DNA of 64,000 bases from Acidobacteriota bacterium (GTDB lineage Bacteria > Acidobacteriota > Thermoanaerobaculia > Multivoradales > JAGPDF01). The DNA lies in NCBI GenBank assembly GCA_014584695.1, contig JACTMI010000036.1, positions 62,001-126,000 of the forward strand, in the 5' to 3' direction. The position numbers and the translations under genes were made by a program. The notes below the pieces were generated by a model that searched no databases, had not been told where the DNA came from, and was given only the letters and a program-made list of their open reading frames with translations. Shown piece after piece: positions 60,645-64,000 of the stretch. Within the stretch, counting starts at the first letter, position 1, and every line of letters starts with the position of its first letter.

Positions 60645-62869
60645 CGCTGCCGCTACTCGCGCTCGCGATCCTGCTGGGCTCGGTCGAGGCGCACCCCGCG
60701 ACCGCGGAAATGGTGGACGCGAGCACTCCGTCACCGGACTGCCCCGCCCTTTCCGGCCGGGTCGTCGATTCGAGCGATCGGCCGATCGCCGACGCCGAAG
60801 TGACGGTCGGCTCGTTCGCTGGACGGACGGATCCCGACGGGCGTTTCGAGATCGGCGCGGAAGCGCCGGGACCCGAGCTGCGGGTCGACGCGACCGGCTT
60901 CGGGCCTTGGCGGCGTTGGGTCACCTGTGCCGAGCGAGACGAAGATCTGCGGATCGTCCTGGAGCCGCGCGAGCTGCTGCGGGGCCGGCTGCTCGGCGCG
61001 GACGACACGCCGGTCGAAAAGGCGACGCTGCTTCTGGAGTCGAGCCCGCAGCCGGGTCAGCTCCGGCGGACGCCGATCCAGCTCGAGCTGCGCGAGGGCG
61101 GGTTTCGGGCGGTGCTGCCCGCGCCGGGGGCTTACGACGTCTCCTTCCTGGTGCCGGGGTGGCGCCGGCTGCTGGCCGGCAACCACTTCGTCTCCCCGGC
61201 AACCGAGATCGACCTCGGCTCGCTGGTGCTCGACCCGGGGGCGGTGATCGAAGCGTCCTTCTTCGATCGGGAGACGGCCGCGCCGGTCGCCGGCGTGCGG
61301 GCGGAGGTCCTCGCGGCGGGGCACGGCCGGTTCTGGTTCCTGGCCCGGGGCGAGAGCTTCCGGGGCGCTAGCGGCGCGACCGGTGAGCTGCGCTTGGGCG
61401 GGCTGCCGGCCGGCCGCTACGCGCTGCGCTACGCCGCGCCGGGCGGGCAGCAGGGCCAGCGGATGGTCAGCCTCGCCGAAGGGGAGCGAGTCGACTTCGG
61501 CGCCACCTGGGTGGGCGCGGGAACGGACCTCGTGGGCCGGCTCTCGTTCCGCGACGGCACGCCCGCGCGCGGGCAGGTGGTCGAGCTCCACGATCCGGCG
61601 GCGGAGATCACGGTCTCCTTCGCCGAGACGGTGAGCGACCAGGAGGGTCGGTTCCGGATTGCCGCGCTCGAGCCCGGCGAGTACCTGCTGCGGGTGGGCA
61701 AGAAGGCGCTGCTCCACTCGGCGCTGGTCGAAGTCGCGCCGCGCGCCGGCGAGCTCGAGATCGAGCTCGCGTCGGTGCGCGTGCGAGGACGGGCCACTCG
61801 CGACGGGGCTCCGCTCGCCGACGCGCTGCTGATCCTCGAGCACACGCAGGATCGGTCCGCTTCCCGGCAGAAGCTGGTGGTCGTCGAAGGGGAGGGAAAC
61901 CGGAGCCGGCGGAGCGTCTTCGGCGCGGGTTCGACCCGCTGCGAAGTGACGACCGGAGCCGCGGGAGAGCTGACCTGCGGCGCGATCCTGCCGGGAGAGG
62001 TCGAGGTCACCTGGGTCGCGAACCTCTCCGAGGTCGTGCGCCGGATCGCCGTGCCGGACGCCGAGGCGGCGCAGTTCGAGATCGACTTCGGTGGCGCGGA
62101 GCTCGAGGGGGTCGTGCTCGCGCCGCCGGGGAGCTCGACGGACGGCGCCACGGCGACGGCTCTCGACCTCGATGGGCGCAGCGTCGCGCGCTCGCTCGTC
62201 GAGGAGGGCGGACGGTTCACGCTGCGGCAGCTGCCGGAGCAGCCGCTACGCCTTCAGGTCCAGGTTCCGGGTGGGGCCCGTGGCGAGACCGGACCGGTGA
62301 GGCCGAGCGAGGTCGCGGGGCCGCAGTTCGTCGAGCTGGTGGAGGCGGCCCGGCGCGACGTCGAAGTGACGTTGCGCGGCTCGGAGGAGTACGGAACGCC
62401 GGAGCCCGAGCTGGTCGCCCTTCTGCCCTCGGGGCTCCTGGTGACGGGTGCGGCGCTGCTCGGAGGCAGCGGCGTGCTGCGCGACCTCGCGCCGGGGAGC
62501 TACTGGCTGGCGTGGAGCGATCCGCTCTACGGCGCCGGCACGCGCAGCCTCGAAGTGACGGCGGGGAGCTCGCCGCTCCGAATGACCGTGCCGCTCGAGG
62601 GGGCCGGCTCGCTCGCCGTCGCTTGCGACGCGATACGCCACGCCGGGGTTCCCGTTCTGGCGATTCGCGTCTCGACGCTCGAGCGGGGCGATGTTTCGGC
62701 GTTCCTGCCCGGCGTCGTCCCCGGCCTGCGCTTCTCCGAGTCCTGCCGCCTCGAGCTCGGCCGCTTGACCGCCGGCCGCTACGAGCTCGAGCTCGAAGTC
62801 CCGGGCGAACGCTCGCGCCGCTCCTTCTCGATCCGCGCCGGCGACGAGCTGACGCTACGGTTCCCGTAG
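60632..62869 (+). CDS. Exported carboxypeptidase-regulatory-like repeat protein (module B)
   Basis: A 745-residue protein with a signal peptide (LTLPLLALAILLGSVEA). About eight beta-sandwich repeats follow: LSGRVVDSSDRPIADAEVTV, TDPDGRFEIGAEAPG, LRGRLLGADDTPVEKATLLL, GELRLGGLPAGRYALRYA, LVGRLSFRDGTPARGQVVEL and GRFRIAALEPGEYLLRVG, the carboxypeptidase-regulatory / CnaB pattern. It is the intact paralogue of the amber-cut protein at 57126. The start is TTG 60632, with GGGAG about nine bases upstream, and it overlaps the lipoprotein gene by 13 bases, so translation is coupled. No protease or other enzyme domain is attached, which suggests a structural stalk or adhesive role. Confidence 0.83.
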   Translation: MRALTLPLLALAILLGSVEAHPATAEMVDASTPSPDCPALSGRVVDSSDRPIADAEVTVGSFAGRTDPDGRFEIGAEAPGPELRVDATGFGPWRRWVTCAERDEDLRIVLEPRELLRGRLLGADDTPVEKATLLLESSPQPGQLRRTPIQLELREGGFRAVLPAPGAYDVSFLVPGWRRLLAGNHFVSPATEIDLGSLVLDPGAVIEASFFDRETAAPVAGVRAEVLAAGHGRFWFLARGESFRGASGATGELRLGGLPAGRYALRYAAPGGQQGQRMVSLAEGERVDFGATWVGAGTDLVGRLSFRDGTPARGQVVELHDPAAEITVSFAETVSDQEGRFRIAALEPGEYLLRVGKKALLHSALVEVAPRAGELEIELASVRVRGRATRDGAPLADALLILEHTQDRSASRQKLVVVEGEGNRSRRSVFGAGSTRCEVTTGAAGELTCGAILPGEVEVTWVANLSEVVRRIAVPDAEAAQFEIDFGGAELEGVVLAPPGSSTDGATATALDLDGRSVARSLVEEGGRFTLRQLPEQPLRLQVQVPGGARGETGPVRPSEVAGPQFVELVEAARRDVEVTLRGSEEYGTPEPELVALLPSGLLVTGAALLGGSGVLRDLAPGSYWLAWSDPLYGAGTRSLEVTAGSSPLRMTVPLEGAGSLAVACDAIRHAGVPVLAIRVSTLERGDVSAFLPGVVPGLRFSESCRLELGRLTAGRYELELEVPGERSRRSFSIRAGDELTLRFP

Positions 62870-62901
62870 CGGTCGGGGCTCGACGCGCGATACTGACGTG
62901 C

Positions 62902-63480
62902 TCAGCGAACAGCGCCGAGCTGCTTCTCGAGGAGAGGAAGCAGATCGCTCTGCGCGAGCGCCGCCTCGAGGGTGGCCAGGGTGGCTCGAATCTGTTCGAT
63001 TTGCAGCTCGCGTCCTCGGGTCGCGATGATCCCCCGGACATCCTCGAGGTCCTTGGGTCGGCCGGCGAGAATCTTCGTCACGACCAAGTCCTCCGGCGAG
63101 ATCACTGGAATCTCGCGATGACCGATCTTCACCCGCAGGCTGCGGTCCAGGAACTCCTCCTCCAGGCCGGGGCCGGCGAGGACGACGTCGACCGGGAACT
63201 GGGTCGGTGCGTGGGTGAAGGGGAGGACCCGTGTCCGCGCGACGAAGGCCTCGACACCGTCGCGGATTCGCAGCTGGAAGCCGGCCCGAGCGAGCTCGTC
63301 GACGAGCTCGGGGACTCGCGCGGGGTCGAGATCGACGGTCACGTCGATGTCAGCGCTCGTTCTGGGCCGCCCCCAGATGACCACGGCCTGCGCTCCGAAG
63401 AGGTACCAGGCGAGCCCGAGGCGCGCGAACTCGCCCGCGAGCGAGTCGAGAACCTCAGCGATGGGTGGCGGCGGCGACAC
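62902..63480 (-). CDS. Nucleotidyltransferase-fold protein (AbiEii/MNT-like), possible toxin
   Basis: A 192-residue protein with the nucleotidyltransferase core LGLAWYLFGAQAVVIWG followed by RTSADIDVTVDLDP near 35-50: G-A-Q stands in place of G-S, and D-I-D-V is the metal-binding pair. VDVVLAGPG near 90 supplies the third acid, and ISPEDLVVTKILAGRPKDLEDV near 130 is the C-terminal segment typical of AbiEii-like and DUF6036-type NTases. Start GTG 63480 is inside the preceding small gene (26-base overlap), as is common for toxin-antitoxin pairs; longer frames upstream are noise. It may be the toxin of a type IV-like pair or a lone tRNA/protein nucleotidyltransferase. Confidence 0.8.
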   Translation of the reverse strand: MSPPPPIAEVLDSLAGEFARLGLAWYLFGAQAVVIWGRPRTSADIDVTVDLDPARVPELVDELARAGFQLRIRDGVEAFVARTRVLPFTHAPTQFPVDVVLAGPGLEEEFLDRSLRVKIGHREIPVISPEDLVVTKILAGRPKDLEDVRGIIATRGRELQIEQIRATLATLEAALAQSDLLPLLEKQLGAVR

Positions 63481-63712
63481 GGCGGAGAAGCTCCGAGAGC
63501 GCGGTGTGGGCTTCGAGGTCCTCGCGCCGGTCGCGCTCCGAGGGCCAGTCGGGCCGGAGCTCTCGAACGCCCCGCCGGAGGCTGTCGGCGACGGCCAGCG
63601 CCTGCTCGGCGCTCGTCGACCGTCGACGCGCTGCCCAGTGCTCGAGCTTGGACCTCTCCACCGCGCCCCAGTCCCGGTCCAGGTACGCACGAATCGCCGC
63701 CCGATCGATCAC
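63455..63712 (-). CDS. Small helical protein paired with the nucleotidyltransferase, possible antitoxin
   Basis: An 85-residue, highly charged, helical protein (MIDRAAIRAYLDRDWGAVER; ALAVADSLRRGVRELRPDWP; DREDLEAH-like ERDRREDLEAHTALSELL). The end overlaps the NTase start by 26 bases, so the two are translationally coupled, with the small gene first as in classic toxin-antitoxin operons. GTG 63712 has a TAGACT box six bases upstream and no ribosome site. I do not recognise the family; the antitoxin idea rests on size and gene order. Confidence 0.72.
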   Translation of the reverse strand: MIDRAAIRAYLDRDWGAVERSKLEHWAARRRSTSAEQALAVADSLRRGVRELRPDWPSERDRREDLEAHTALSELLRRVAAATHR

Positions 63713-63718
63713 GCGATG

Positions 63719-63724
63719 AGTCTA
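63719..63724 (-). promoter_or_regulatory. -10-like TAGACT, six bases before the GTG of the NTase operon
   Basis: The minus strand reads TAGACT, CATCGC, then GTG 63712. No ribosome site. Another leaderless-type start. Confidence 0.45.
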
Positions 63725-63948
63725 GCCCAACCTTCAGTTCGCCCCGCGTGGCAGCGGAGATGCGATCCCCGACATCTCGCGGGACCAGCTCAGCGATCGG
63801 ACCCGCGGCGCAGCGGCAGCACGGTCGGGTGACTGGGCAGCTCTCCCGGCCGCGGCGAGTCGGGACGCGCGTCGTGGCGCCCGCGCGAGATAGGAGTAAG
63901 ATCGGTGGCAATACTCGCAGTCGCCAGACCCTTCGCAGGAGGTGCGGA

Positions 63949-64000
63949 ATGCGCATCCCGCCTTGGCTCGCCGTCGGAGCATTGACGCCGGTCCTCTTCG
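63949..64000 (+). CDS. Start of a probable exported protein, cut by the window
   Basis: ATG 63949 has AGGAGGT five bases upstream. The 17 visible residues (MRIPPWLAVGALTPVLF) look like the start of a signal peptide. Nothing more can be said. The 236 bases between this start and the small-protein gene on the other strand hold no other gene that I can support. Confidence 0.55.
   Translation, partial: MRIPPWLAVGALTPVLF

Overview
The window is a 64 kb, very GC-rich and densely coding stretch of a Gram-negative bacterial chromosome. Signs of an outer membrane are an O-antigen-ligase-type protein, a SurA-like periplasmic isomerase, a Wzm/Wzt-type exporter and several lipoproteins and signal peptides. 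Secreted proteins carrying a GFESG motif, a large VPS10/BNR 'glycosyl hydrolase' and ECF sigma factors next to HEAT-repeat proteins fit Acidobacteriota, perhaps a Thermoanaerobaculia-like lineage. That placement is an inference from gene style, not a computed result. I saw no rRNA, tRNA, CRISPR array, insertion sequence or attachment site.

Layout. (1) 1-5.5 kb: the end of a large unknown protein and a secreted Calx-beta / seven-bladed-propeller / carbohydrate-binding protein broken by a frameshift near base 2610. (2) 5.5-15.4 kb: a tight glycan operon with GTGA/ATGA overlaps at nearly every junction: five GT4 and one GT2 glycosyltransferases and an O-antigen ligase/polymerase fused to TPRs. 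(3) 15.4-26.4 kb: tailoring and export genes: P450, methyltransferase, B12-type radical SAM, small DMT permease, Wzt-like ATPase, SnoaL-like protein, a short alpha/alpha-toroid protein with a DLDDTA motif, a GT-A enzyme, a UbiA prenyltransferase, the Wzm-like permease and a parvulin-type isomerase. (4) 26.5-30.2 kb: ECF sigma factor, anti-sigma-like membrane protein and two exported HEAT-repeat proteins in one operon. (5) 30.3-50.7 kb: mostly housekeeping or widespread genes: ABC-F, DUF3014, SGNH hydrolase, alpha/beta hydrolase, VPS10/BNR protein, GGDEF protein, MscS, GluQ, PBP1, heme A synthase, a divergent UvrA and an FHA-RDD protein. (6) 50.7-64 kb: an accessory region: a beta-helix protein, two tandem-duplicated coiled-coil proteins, an ECF-like sigma factor ending in a 7-bp tandem repeat, and two copies of a propeller + carboxypeptidase-regulatory-like module, one with a ten-cysteine secreted peptide and one with an in-frame amber codon. 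A nucleotidyltransferase/small-protein pair and the start of a secreted protein follow.

How the parts fit. Regions 2 and 3 probably build a surface glycan on a lipid carrier, modify it or a partner lipid, move it through the Wzm/Wzt pair and ligate it on the outer face. Region 6 looks like a secreted surface system, possibly under the divergent sigma factor. Ten genes have a -10-like hexamer (TAGGAT, TAGRCT, TATCAT and similar) only 6-11 bases before the start codon and no Shine-Dalgarno, which points to leaderless transcription in this organism, whereas internal operon genes and several secreted-protein genes have clear GGAGG sites.
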